64,000 nt of DNA, taken from Pseudomonas sp. Os17. Its GTDB lineage: Bacteria; Pseudomonadota; Gammaproteobacteria; Pseudomonadales; Pseudomonadaceae. The translations under genes were made by a program, and so were the position numbers. The stretch is taken from positions 809,501 to 873,500 of the forward strand of contig NZ_AP014627.1 in assembly GCF_001547895.1 (NCBI RefSeq), written 5' to 3'. This document shows, piece by piece, positions 1 to 12,256 of the stretch. Below the pieces are notes generated by a model that saw only the letters and a program-made list of their open reading frames with translations, had not been told where the DNA came from and searched no databases. The first letter of the stretch is position 1. Each line of letters begins with the position of its first letter.

Positions 1-28
1 AGGCCGGCCAGGGTAAAGGGCATGGGCG

Positions 29-697
29 TCAGTCTTTCTGGGCGGGAGTCAGGCCACAGCCTTTGAGAATGATGCGGATCAGGTTGTTGCCGGCCGCTTC
101 GAAGTCCTGCTTGGTCAGGCGGCTGCGGCCGGTGACGCGGCAGATCTGGGTGGCGAAGTCGGCGTAGTGCTGGGTGCTGCCCCAGAGCAGGAAGATCAGG
201 TGCACCGGATCGACCGGGTCCATCTTGCCGGCGTCGATCCAGGCCTGGAACACCGCGGCGCGGCCCTGGAACCAGGCGCGGTAGTCCTGGCTGAAGTATT
301 CGCTGAGGCATTCGCCGCCGCTGATGATTTCCATGGCGAAGATCCGCGAGGCCTGGGGCTGGCGCCGGGAAAACTCCATCTTGGCGCGAATGTAGCGGGT
401 CAGGGCCTCGGCCGGATCGTCCTCGGCGGTGAGGGTGTTGAAGGTGCTGTCCCAGAGTTCGAGGATGTTGCTCAGCACCGCGATGTACAGCCCCAGCTTG
501 TTGGTGAAGTAGTAGTGCAGGTTGGCCTTGGGCAGCCCGGCGTTCTGCGCAATGGTGTTCATGCTGGTGCCTTTGAAGCCGTGACGGGCGAACTCGTCCT
601 CGGCGGCCTGGATGATGGCCTCTTCATTCTTCTGCCGAATGCGGCTGGCGGGTTTGCCGGGGTGAGGAGTGCTGTGGGCGGGGACTTCAAAGGTCAT
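29..697 (-). CDS. TetR/AcrR-family regulator, RutR (YcdC)-like
   Basis: Predicted 222-aa DNA-binding repressor. The N-terminal TetR helix-turn-helix lies at about residues 20-65 (EEAIIQAAEDEFARHGFKG, then the LPKANLHYYFTNKLGLY segment). The C-terminal half resembles the YcdC/RutR type that senses pyrimidines in enterics. I start it at the methionine at 697 (MTFEVPAHS); an 18-residue upstream extension is open but lacks similarity to the family, and no clear Shine-Dalgarno is visible for either start. It sits on the same strand just downstream of an NCS2 nucleobase permease, which supports a role in nucleobase-responsive control. Ligand is inferred; family assignment is firm. Confidence 0.85.
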   Translation of the reverse strand: MTFEVPAHSTPHPGKPASRIRQKNEEAIIQAAEDEFARHGFKGTSMNTIAQNAGLPKANLHYYFTNKLGLYIAVLSNILELWDSTFNTLTAEDDPAEALTRYIRAKMEFSRRQPQASRIFAMEIISGGECLSEYFSQDYRAWFQGRAAVFQAWIDAGKMDPVDPVHLIFLLWGSTQHYADFATQICRVTGRSRLTKQDFEAAGNNLIRIILKGCGLTPAQKD

Positions 698-784
698 GGA
701 GGTTTCCGAGCAAGTCTGTGGGTGCAACCTGTGCGTTGATAGCGCACCCACGTGGATCAGACAAGCCTTGGTGCGACAAAAGCT

Positions 785-2179
785 TCAGCGGGCGTTCAGG
801 CCGGGTTTTTCCGGCGCCGGATTTATGTCGTTCGGCAGGCTTTTGCCCTCCGGCAGCAGCAGGCACATGAGCAGTGCAGTGAGGCCGCCGCTGGTGATTG
901 CCGAGTCGAACAGGGTCTGCACCACCTGGGGCAGCAGGTGCAGCAGGTTCGGTTGTGCGGCGATGCCCAGGCCGACGCCGAAGGACGTGGCGATGATCAG
1001 CATGCTGCGCCGGTCCAGGGGCGCCTGCGCGAGAATGCGTACCCCGGCGGCGGCGACACTGCCGAACATCACCAGGGTGGCGCCACCGAGTACCGGTTTG
1101 GGGATCTGTTGCAGCAAGGCGCCGATCAGCGGGAACAGCCCCAGGCAGAACAGGATCAGGCCGATGTACAGGCCGACGAAGCGGCTGGCCACGCCGGTCA
1201 GCTGAATCACGCCGTTGTTCTGGGCGAAGGTGGTGTTGGGAAAGGCGCTGAAGGTGGCGGCGATCAGGCAACTGACGCCGTCCCCCAGGACCCCGCCCTT
1301 GAGCCGACTTATATAGGAAGGACCGCTGATGGGCTGGCGCGCCAGCATGCAGTTGGCGGTGAGGTCGCCGACGGTTTCCAGGGTGCTGATCAGGTAGATC
1401 AGGGCGACGGGGACGAAGGCGCTCCAATCGAAACTGAAACCGTACTTGAAGGGTTGCGGCAGGCTGATCAACGGCAGGTCGGGCAGGGGCTGGGGCACCA
1501 GCTTGCCGCTGAACCAGGCCACCAGGCTGCCCAGGGCCAGGCCGATGATGATGGCGCTGAGGCGAATCCACGGGGTGTCGCTGCGGTTGAGCACAATGAT
1601 GGTCAGCAGCACCAGCAGGCCCAGGCCGAGATTGCCCGGGGCGCCGAAGTCCGGGGCATTGAAGCCGCCTCCCAGATCGGTGATGCCGACCTTGATCAGG
1701 CTGATGCCGATCAGGGTGATGACGATGCCGGTGACCAGCGGGGTGATGACCCTTCGCAGTTGCCCGATAAAGCGGCTGAGGACGATCTGTACCAGGGCGC
1801 CGAAGAAGCACACGCCGAAGATCATCGCCAGGATGTCTTCCGGGCTGCCGCCCCTGTGCTTGACCAGGAACCCTGCCGCCAGCACCGCCCCCAGGAAGGC
1901 GAAACTGGTGCCTTGCAGGCAGATCATTCCGGCGCCGATGCCCCAGGGGCGACGTGCCTGGATAAAGGTGCCGACCCCGGACACCATCAGCGCCATGCTG
2001 ATCAGGTAGGGCAGGTGGGTGGACAGGCCCAGGGCCGAGCCTATGACCAGCGGCGGGGTAATGATGCCGACAAAGCTGGCCAGCACGTGCTGCAGGGCGG
2101 CAAGCAGCGCGGCCGGGGGACGCGGGCGGTCGTTGAGGCCGTAGATCAGTTCAGTGGGGCGGGAAGGGTCGGACGACAT
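785..2179 (-). CDS. NCS2-family xanthine/uracil permease
   Basis: Predicted 464-aa inner-membrane nucleobase:cation symporter with about 12-14 hydrophobic segments. Hallmarks of the NAT/NCS2 family are visible: the QH pair in the first helix (ALQHVLA), a conserved glutamate in ISTLETVGD, and the signature QNNGVIQLTG matching [Q/E/P]NxGxxxxT[R/K/G]. Length is normal for XanQ/UacT-type proteins. The exact substrate (xanthine, urate or uracil) cannot be read from sequence. It is followed on the same strand by a RutR-like regulator 87 bp downstream, and a RutR-like palindrome lies upstream at 2230-2245. Confidence 0.9.
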   Translation of the reverse strand: MSSDPSRPTELIYGLNDRPRPPAALLAALQHVLASFVGIITPPLVIGSALGLSTHLPYLISMALMVSGVGTFIQARRPWGIGAGMICLQGTSFAFLGAVLAAGFLVKHRGGSPEDILAMIFGVCFFGALVQIVLSRFIGQLRRVITPLVTGIVITLIGISLIKVGITDLGGGFNAPDFGAPGNLGLGLLVLLTIIVLNRSDTPWIRLSAIIIGLALGSLVAWFSGKLVPQPLPDLPLISLPQPFKYGFSFDWSAFVPVALIYLISTLETVGDLTANCMLARQPISGPSYISRLKGGVLGDGVSCLIAATFSAFPNTTFAQNNGVIQLTGVASRFVGLYIGLILFCLGLFPLIGALLQQIPKPVLGGATLVMFGSVAAAGVRILAQAPLDRRSMLIIATSFGVGLGIAAQPNLLHLLPQVVQTLFDSAITSGGLTALLMCLLLPEGKSLPNDINPAPEKPGLNAR

Positions 2180-2229
2180 GGCATGGAACTCGGGCTGAGG
2201 GTTCTGGATGCCCGGGTCTGTGCAAAAAG

Positions 2230-2245
2230 CTGTCCAAGTGATCAG
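2230..2245 (-). promoter_or_regulatory. Candidate RutR/TetR-type operator upstream of the NCS2 permease
   Basis: On the minus strand the sequence reads CTGATCACTTGGACAG, an imperfect 7-2-7 inverted repeat about 50 bp before the permease start. From memory the E. coli RutR consensus is TTGACCANNTGGTCAA; 10 of the 14 defined positions match. The RutR-like gene lies in the same cluster, so the link is plausible but is inference. Confidence 0.45.
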
Positions 2246-2309
2246 TTTATTGTCGAAAATATCGCTCCGGGCCTTTGAATGCGCGGCTTTGCCGGGGCCG
2301 GACGGGGAT

Positions 2310-3230
2310 TCAGCGAGTCGCCGCCAGGCTCTCCAGAAAGCTCTCCAGCACCAAGTGGGGGCGCCGTCCCTTGCGAGTGACCGAAGACAGGCTCAGGTCA
2401 TAGAAGCGCGACTTGGGCTTGAGGGCGCGCAACCGGCCCTGTTGGACCCAGAGAGCGGCGTAGTGGTCGGGCAGGTAGCCGATGTAGCGTCCGGTGAGGA
2501 TCAGGAACGCCATGCCTTCTCGGTCGGATGCACTGGCGGTGCAGTTCAGCGCCTGGTAATGGGCCTGGATCTCCGCCGGCAGGCGGAAGGTCGGGGCAAT
2601 GGCGTCCTGGTCGTTGAGGCGCTGGTCGTCCAGTTGCCTGTCGTCGACATAGAACAGCGGGTGGCCCACCGCGCAGTACAGCAATGAGCGTTCGTCGTAC
2701 AGCGGCTGATACTCCAGCCCGGACAGGGCGCTGGCCTGGGGCACGACGCCGACGTGCAGGCGGCCGTCGAGTACCCCTTGCTCGACCTCGCTGGGGGCGA
2801 TCATGCGGATCTGGATCTGCACATCCGGCCCGCGCTCCTTCAGTTGCGCCAGGGCGTGGGTGATGCGCATGTGGGGCAGGGTCACCAGGTTGTCGGTGAG
2901 GCCGATGATCAATTCGCCCCGCAGATGGTGGTGCAGGCCGTTGACCTCGGTGCGAAAGCTTTCCAGGGCACTGAGCAGTTGCAGGGTCGACTGATAGACC
3001 TCGCGGCCTTCCTCGGTGAGGGAAAAACCGGCGCGTCCGCGTTGGCACAGGCGCAGGCCGACGCGCTGTTCCAGGTCGCTCATCTGTTGGCTGATGGCCG
3101 AGCGGCCGATGCCGAGTACGGTTTCTGCGGCCGAGAAGCCGCCGCACTCCACCACGCTGCGAAAGATCCGCAGCAGGCGGATATCAAAGTCGCTGACTTG
3201 CGCCAGCGGGTCGGCTCGACGGCTGCTCAT
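2310..3230 (-). CDS. bauR: LysR-family regulator, BauR-like, divergent from bauA
   Basis: 306-aa LysR-type regulator with an N-terminal winged helix-turn-helix (FDIRLLRIFRSVVECGGFSAAE, ISQQMSDLEQRVG) and a periplasmic-binding-protein-like effector domain from about residue 95. It is transcribed divergently from a beta-alanine:pyruvate transaminase, the arrangement of bauR/bauA in P. aeruginosa. The 124-bp intergenic region holds a strong inverted repeat (3260-3283). The expected role is activation of bauABC in response to beta-alanine or related omega-amino acids. The name rests on gene context plus family, so symbol confidence is moderate. Confidence 0.8.
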   Translation of the reverse strand: MSSRRADPLAQVSDFDIRLLRIFRSVVECGGFSAAETVLGIGRSAISQQMSDLEQRVGLRLCQRGRAGFSLTEEGREVYQSTLQLLSALESFRTEVNGLHHHLRGELIIGLTDNLVTLPHMRITHALAQLKERGPDVQIQIRMIAPSEVEQGVLDGRLHVGVVPQASALSGLEYQPLYDERSLLYCAVGHPLFYVDDRQLDDQRLNDQDAIAPTFRLPAEIQAHYQALNCTASASDREGMAFLILTGRYIGYLPDHYAALWVQQGRLRALKPKSRFYDLSLSSVTRKGRRPHLVLESFLESLAATR

Positions 3231-3259
3231 AGTTTAGTGGGGGCCAGACTGAAGGTTAT

Positions 3260-3283
3260 TAAAGTTGGATTTCACCGACTTTA
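3260..3283 (+). promoter_or_regulatory. Inverted repeat in bauR-bauA intergenic region, likely BauR operator
   Basis: TAAAGTTGG, six bases, then CCGACTTTA: nine-base arms matching at 8 of 9 positions. It contains a T-N11-A core as expected for LysR regulators and lies about 70 bp upstream of the bauA start and 30 bp from the bauR start, suited to activating one gene while repressing the other. Confidence 0.6.
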
Positions 3284-3354
3284 TAGCCGTGGCAACTTAG
3301 TCGCAACAACGCTTTTGTTCCTATGCCGCTTCATTGCCTCGCGAGGTTTTGCTC

Positions 3355-4704
3355 ATGAACATGCCGGAAACCGCTCCTCAGTCCCTGGCCAGTCAGCTCA
3401 AGCTTGACGCTCACTGGATGCCCTACACCGCCAACCGCAACTTCCAGCGTGACCCGCGGCTGATCGTCGGCGCCGAAGGCAGCTGGCTGGTGGATGACAA
3501 GGGGCGCAAGGTCTATGACTCGCTGTCCGGTCTGTGGACCTGCGGCGCCGGTCACTCGCGCAAGGAGATTCAGGAAGCGGTATCCAAGCAGCTGGGCACC
3601 CTGGATTACTCGCCAGGCTTCCAGTTCGGCCATCCGCTGTCGTTCCAGCTGGCGGAGAAGATCACTGACCTGACTCCGGGCAACCTGAACCATGTGTTCT
3701 TTACCGATTCCGGCTCCGAGTGCGCCGATACCGCGGTGAAGATGGTGCGTGCCTACTGGCGCCTGAAAGGCCAGTCGACCAAGACCAAGATGATCGGCCG
3801 TGCCCGTGGCTACCACGGGGTGAACATCGCCGGCACCAGCCTGGGCGGCGTCAACGGCAACCGTAAGCTGTTCGGCCAGGCGATGATGGATGTCGACCAT
3901 CTGCCGCACACCCTGTTGGCCAGTAACGCGTTTTCCCGGGGCATGCCGGAGCAGGGCGGCATCGCCCTGGCCGACGAGCTGCTGAAACTGATCGAGTTGC
4001 ACGACGCTTCCAACATTGCAGCGGTCTTCGTCGAGCCGATGGCCGGTTCCGCTGGGGTACTGGTGCCTCCACAGGGCTACCTCAAGCGTCTGCGGGAAAT
4101 CTGCGACCAGCACAATATCCTGCTGGTGTTCGACGAAGTGATCACCGGCTTTGGCCGCACCGGTTCGATGTTCGGTGCCGACAGCTTCGGCGTGACCCCG
4201 GACCTGATGTGCGTGGCCAAGCAGGTCACCAACGGCGCCATTCCCATGGGCGCGGTGATTGCCAGCTCCGAGATCTATCAGACCTTCATGAACCAGGCGA
4301 CTCCCGAGTACGCCGTGGAATTCCCTCACGGCTACACCTACTCGGCGCACCCGGTGGCTTGTGCGGCGGGCCTGGCGGCACTGGATCTGCTGCAGAAGGA
4401 AAACCTGGTGCAGAGCGTGGCTGAAGTCGCTCCGCATTTCGAGAATGCGCTGCACGGCATCAAGGGTGCGAAGAACGTGATCGACATCCGTAACTTCGGC
4501 CTGGCCGGCGCGATCCAGATCGCGGCCCGTGACGGCGATGCGATCGTGCGTCCGTTCGAGGCCGGCATGGCCCTGTGGAAAGCCGGTTTCTACGTGCGCT
4601 TCGGCGGCGACACCCTGCAGTTCGGCCCAACCTTCAATAGCAAGCCGCAAGACCTCGATCGTCTGTTCGACGCGGTTGGCGAAGTGCTGAACAAGCTCGA
4701 CTGA
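3355..4704 (+). CDS. bauA: beta-Alanine (omega-amino acid):pyruvate transaminase
   Basis: 449-aa class-III PLP aminotransferase that moves the amino group of beta-alanine to pyruvate, giving malonate semialdehyde and alanine. It is near-identical in pattern to P. aeruginosa BauA throughout (HWMPYTANRNF, SLSGLWTCGAGHSRKEIQ). The PLP-binding motif FDEVITGFGRTG and the Schiff-base lysine in VAKQVTNG are present. I chose ATG at 3355 because GCGAGG at 3341-3346 gives proper spacing; an in-frame TTG at 3334 would place that ribosome site inside the gene. Its product is the substrate of the dehydrogenase encoded 74 bp downstream. Confidence 0.95.
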   Translation: MNMPETAPQSLASQLKLDAHWMPYTANRNFQRDPRLIVGAEGSWLVDDKGRKVYDSLSGLWTCGAGHSRKEIQEAVSKQLGTLDYSPGFQFGHPLSFQLAEKITDLTPGNLNHVFFTDSGSECADTAVKMVRAYWRLKGQSTKTKMIGRARGYHGVNIAGTSLGGVNGNRKLFGQAMMDVDHLPHTLLASNAFSRGMPEQGGIALADELLKLIELHDASNIAAVFVEPMAGSAGVLVPPQGYLKRLREICDQHNILLVFDEVITGFGRTGSMFGADSFGVTPDLMCVAKQVTNGAIPMGAVIASSEIYQTFMNQATPEYAVEFPHGYTYSAHPVACAAGLAALDLLQKENLVQSVAEVAPHFENALHGIKGAKNVIDIRNFGLAGAIQIAARDGDAIVRPFEAGMALWKAGFYVRFGGDTLQFGPTFNSKPQDLDRLFDAVGEVLNKLD

Positions 4705-4778
4705 TTCGATCCCTCTTATATAGAAGCAGGCATGAAGCGTTTCGTGCCTGCGCCTTCCCCCCTTTCAGGAGTCCCCGC

Positions 4779-6272
4779 ATGAGTCTGATTCAACACCTGA
4801 TCCACGGCGAGCTGGTCAGCGACAACGGCCGTAGCAGCGACGTGTTCAACCCGTCCACTGGCAAGGCGATTCATAAAGTGCCGCTGGCCAGCCGTGAAAC
4901 CATCCAGCAAGCCATCGATTCTGCCAAATCCGCGTTCCCGGCCTGGCGCAATACGCCACCGGCCAAGCGCGCCCAGGTGATGTTCCGCTTCAAGCAACTG
5001 CTGGAGCAGAACGAGGCTCGCATTGCCCAGCTGATCAGCGAGGAGCATGGCAAGACGCTGGAGGACGCGGCTGGTGAACTGAAGCGCGGTATCGAGAACG
5101 TCGAATATGCCTGTGCCGCGCCGGAAGTCCTCAAAGGCGAGTACAGCCGCAACGTGGGGCCGAACATCGATGCCTGGTCCGATTTCCAGCCACTGGGCGT
5201 GGTGGCCGGTATCACTCCGTTCAACTTCCCGGCCATGGTTCCGCTGTGGATGTACCCGCTGGCCATCGTTTGCGGCAACTGTTTCATCCTCAAGCCATCC
5301 GAGCGCGATCCAAGTTCCACCCTGTTGATCGCCGAGCTGCTGCATGAAGCCGGTCTGCCCAAGGGCGTGCTGAACGTGGTGCACGGTGACAAGACCGCAG
5401 TGGATGCGCTGATCGAGGCGCCGGAAGTCAAGGCGCTGAGTTTTGTAGGGTCGACGCCGATTGCCGAGTACATCTACGCCGAAGGCACCAAGCGCGGCAA
5501 ACGCGTTCAGGCGCTGGGTGGGGCGAAGAACCACGCGGTCCTGATGCCCGATGCCGATCTGGATAACGCCGTCAGTGCTTTGATGGGCGCAGCCTATGGT
5601 TCCTGTGGTGAGCGTTGCATGGCGATTTCGGTAGCCGTGTGCGTAGGGGATCAAGTGGCCGATGCTCTGGTTGCCAAGCTGGTGCCTCAGATCAAGGCGC
5701 TGAAGATTGGTGCCGGCACTTCCTGCGGTCTGGACATGGGACCGCTGGTTACCGCGCAAGCGCGTGACAAGGTCAGTGGCTATGTAGAAGACGGTGTTGC
5801 CGCGGGCGCGCAACTGGTGGTGGATGGTCGTGGCCTGAGCGTGGCCGGTCACGAAGACGGTTTCTTCCTCGGTGGCTGCCTGTTCGACCGTGTCACCCCA
5901 GAAATGCGCATCTATAAGGAAGAGATCTTTGGGCCGGTGCTGTGCGTCGTCCGGGTCAACAGCCTGGAAGAGGCCATGCAACTGATCAACGATCATGAGT
6001 ACGGCAACGGCACCTGCATCTTTACCCGTGACGGTGAAGCGGCGCGCCTGTTCTGCGACGAAATCGAAGTGGGCATGGTGGGCGTCAACGTACCGCTGCC
6101 GGTGCCGGTGGCCTATCACAGCTTCGGTGGTTGGAAGCGCTCGTTGTTTGGTGACCTGCATGCTTATGGTCCTGATGGGGTGCGTTTCTACACGCGCCGC
6201 AAGGCCATCACCCAGCGTTGGCCGCAACGTGCCAGCCATGAAGCCTCGCAGTTCGCCTTCCCTAGCCTGTAA
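4779..6272 (+). CDS. bauC: CoA-acylating malonate/methylmalonate-semialdehyde dehydrogenase
   Basis: 497-aa aldehyde dehydrogenase of the MmsA type. The catalytic cysteine lies in GSCGERCMA, with the MmsA-typical ITPFNFPAMVPLW segment and EEIFGPVL motif. It follows bauA by 74 bp and should convert malonate semialdehyde, formed by BauA, to acetyl-CoA and CO2 using NAD+ and CoA. A second, clearly different MmsA paralogue is at 25561-27087, next to mmsB; context therefore assigns this copy to beta-alanine and the other to valine. A strong terminator follows. Confidence 0.88.
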   Translation: MSLIQHLIHGELVSDNGRSSDVFNPSTGKAIHKVPLASRETIQQAIDSAKSAFPAWRNTPPAKRAQVMFRFKQLLEQNEARIAQLISEEHGKTLEDAAGELKRGIENVEYACAAPEVLKGEYSRNVGPNIDAWSDFQPLGVVAGITPFNFPAMVPLWMYPLAIVCGNCFILKPSERDPSSTLLIAELLHEAGLPKGVLNVVHGDKTAVDALIEAPEVKALSFVGSTPIAEYIYAEGTKRGKRVQALGGAKNHAVLMPDADLDNAVSALMGAAYGSCGERCMAISVAVCVGDQVADALVAKLVPQIKALKIGAGTSCGLDMGPLVTAQARDKVSGYVEDGVAAGAQLVVDGRGLSVAGHEDGFFLGGCLFDRVTPEMRIYKEEIFGPVLCVVRVNSLEEAMQLINDHEYGNGTCIFTRDGEAARLFCDEIEVGMVGVNVPLPVPVAYHSFGGWKRSLFGDLHAYGPDGVRFYTRRKAITQRWPQRASHEASQFAFPSL

Positions 6273-6285
6273 GTTGTGAAGCAAC

Positions 6286-6320
6286 AAAGGCCGGCCCTCA
6301 TGGGCCGGCCTTTGCTTTTA
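6286..6320 (+). terminator. Rho-independent terminator of bauAC
   Basis: Perfect 12-bp stem AAAGGCCGGCCC / GGGCCGGCCTTT with a four-base loop, followed by a T-rich tail. It insulates the rRNA promoters that begin 42 bp later. Confidence 0.9.
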
Positions 6321-6361
6321 TGGGCTTTCTGACCGATATGACAGATTTATGAAAATATGTG

Positions 6362-6389
6362 TTGACGGCAGATTCTACAGGTCTATAAT
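6362..6389 (+). promoter_or_regulatory. rRNA operon promoter P1 (distal)
   Basis: TTGACG, 16-bp spacer, TATAAT (6384-6389), followed by a GC-rich discriminator. First of three tandem sigma-70 promoters; all have 16-bp spacers. Confidence 0.8.
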
Positions 6390-6564
6390 TCGCCCCACTT
6401 CCGGCGCAGTCGAAACGGAAAACTCCTTGATATTCAACGAGTTACGCAGTTTTCGGCGGCGGTTACGCTTCAGTTCATCGAAGCCAGAAGCAGTTAGTAA
6501 GGCAGTGTGTTTTCGCCTTATTAACGATTCGATCGTCTCGGTCGAAAGCGGTTGAAAAGAGGTG

Positions 6565-6592
6565 TTGACAGCAGCGTGTAACGCTGTAGAAT
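6565..6592 (+). promoter_or_regulatory. rRNA operon promoter P2
   Basis: TTGACA, 16-bp spacer, TAGAAT (6587-6592), then TCGCC. The 16-bp spacer and GC discriminator are typical of growth-rate-controlled rRNA promoters. Confidence 0.85.
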
Positions 6593-6673
6593 TCGCCTCC
6601 CGCTAACGAGAGATCGAAAGCGCAAGTGGTTGAAGTTGTTGAGGAAATCTTCAAAAACTTCTTAAAAAATCGC

Positions 6674-6701
6674 TTGACAGTAAATGAGGCTGCTGTAGAA
6701 T
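6674..6701 (+). promoter_or_regulatory. rRNA operon promoter P3 (proximal)
   Basis: TTGACA, 16-bp spacer, TAGAAT (6696-6701), then GCGCGCC discriminator. It lies about 200 bp upstream of mature 16S. Confidence 0.88.
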
Positions 6702-6737
6702 GCGCGCCTCGGTTGAGACGAAAGATCTTAACCAACC

Positions 6738-6748
6738 GCTCTTTAACA
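6738..6748 (+). promoter_or_regulatory. boxA antitermination site in rRNA leader
   Basis: GCTCTTTAACA matches the canonical boxA core bound by NusB/NusE, located just downstream of the last promoter. Confidence 0.85.
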
Positions 6749-6750
6749 AC

Positions 6751-6772
6751 TGAATCAAGCAATTCGTGTGGG
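6751..6772 (+). repeat. 5' arm of pre-16S processing stem
   Basis: These 22 bases are exactly complementary to 8467-8488 in the spacer after 16S. Pairing loops out the whole 16S and forms the expected RNase III substrate. Confidence 0.88.
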
Positions 6773-6898
6773 TGCTTGTGGAGTCAGACTGATAGTCAAA
6801 AAGATTATCAGCATCACAAGTTACTCCGCGAGAAATCAAAGATGTAACCAACGATTGCTGAGCCAAGTTTAGGGTTTTCTCAAAACCCAAAGATGTTT

Positions 6899-8438
<1,540 letters not shown>

Positions 8439-8466
8439 ATCGACGACATCAGCTGCTTCATAAGCT

Positions 8467-8488
8467 CCCACACGAATTGCTTGATTCA
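8467..8488 (+). repeat. 3' arm of pre-16S processing stem
   Basis: Exact reverse complement of 6751-6772 in the leader. The rest of the spacer (8489-8561) contains short GCTCCAAGCT repeats and nothing that codes. Confidence 0.88.
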
Positions 8489-8561
8489 TTGAAGAAGACG
8501 ATAGAAGCAGCTTTAAGCTCCAAGCTGATAGCTCCAAGCTAACAGTTACAAGCTCGAAATT

Positions 8562-8638
<77 letters not shown>

Positions 8639-8648
8639 ATTTTGTTAT

Positions 8649-8724
8649 GGGGCCATAGCTCAGCTGGGAGAGCGCCTGCCTTGCACGCAGGAGGTCAGCG
8701 GTTCGATCCCGCTTGGCTCCACCA
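8649..8724 (+). tRNA. tRNA-Ala (TGC anticodon)
   Basis: 76-nt cloverleaf with acceptor GGGGCCA paired to TGGCTCC, anticodon loop CTTGCAC (TGC) and encoded CCA at 8722-8724. Lies 10 bp after tRNA-Ile. Confidence 0.98.
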
Positions 8725-8794
8725 TAAACTGCCTCTGAAAGCTTAGAAATGAGCATTCACATTGAATGTTGATTTCTAGTCTTTTGATTAGATC

Positions 8795-8806
8795 GTTCTT
8801 TAAAAA
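8795..8806 (+). promoter_or_regulatory. Spacer boxA-like antitermination element
   Basis: GTTCTTTAAAAA resembles boxA and is placed between tRNA-Ala and 23S, as is usual in gammaproteobacterial rRNA operons. Confidence 0.6.
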
Positions 8807-8928
8807 TTCGGGTATGTGATAGAAAGATAGACTGAACGTTACTTTCACTGGTAACGGATCAGGCTAAGGTAAAATTTGTGAGTTAAATTGCAAATTTTCG
8901 GCGAATGTCGTCTTCATAGTATAACCAG

Positions 8929-8945
8929 ATTGCTTGGGGTTATAT

Positions 8946-8952
<7 letters not shown>
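8929..8952 (+). repeat. 5' arm of pre-23S processing stem
   Basis: Pairs with 11829-11853 over about 24 bp with a single bulged base, closing the 23S loop. It includes the first bases of mature 23S, as in E. coli. Confidence 0.85.
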
Positions 8953-11828
<2,876 letters not shown>

Positions 11829-11837
<9 letters not shown>

Positions 11838-11853
11838 ATAACACCCAAGCAAT
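11829..11853 (+). repeat. 3' arm of pre-23S processing stem
   Basis: Complementary to 8929-8952 apart from one extra base, overlapping the last bases of 23S. Confidence 0.85.
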
Positions 11854-11974
11854 TTGCTTAAGAAGCGAGTTGCGGTGTGTGAAGACGAAACAAACCGAAA
11901 GTTTGCAAACACACAAACCTATTACATACCCATTCGCTGGCACGTTGCACAAGCAACGGACTGGCTACCGAATT

Positions 11975-12091
11975 TCTTGACGACCATAGAGCGTTGGAAC
12001 CACCTGATCCCATCCCGAACTCAGAAGTGAAACGATGCATCGCCGATGGTAGTGTGGGGTTTCCCCATGTGAGAGTAGGTCATCGTCAAGA
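11975..12091 (+). rRNA. rrf: 5S ribosomal RNA
   Basis: About 117 nt; its ends pair (TCTTGACGA with TCATCGTCAAGA). Contains ACCTGATCCCATCCCGAACTC and CGATGGTAGTGTGGG typical of Pseudomonas 5S. Confidence 0.96.
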
Positions 12092-12101
12092 TTAAATTCC
12101 G

Positions 12102-12137
12102 AAACCCCAATTGCGAAAGCAGTTGGGGTTTTGTTTT
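12102..12137 (+). terminator. rRNA operon terminator
   Basis: Stem CCCCAATTGC / GCAGTTGGGG (one wobble pair) with GAAA loop, followed by TTTTGTTTTT. Confidence 0.93.
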
Positions 12138-12256
12138 TGCGCTGCAGAAAAGTTGCGCTGCTGCGGCCGACCATGACCGCTCGGCTACGGCTGCCAGCAC
12201 CCCGCGACAGTGCTAAGGTTCCGGCCTAGCTTTTTGCATTCTCCAAGGAAGCCTTT

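Noticed and set aside
752..2278. 508-aa plus-strand frame
   Set aside because: Antisense of the NCS2 permease; Gln/Gly/Ala/Asp-rich composition typical of GC-rich shadows.
6273..6898. Short frames in the rRNA promoter region
   Set aside because: The region is fully explained by a terminator, three promoters, boxA and a processing stem.
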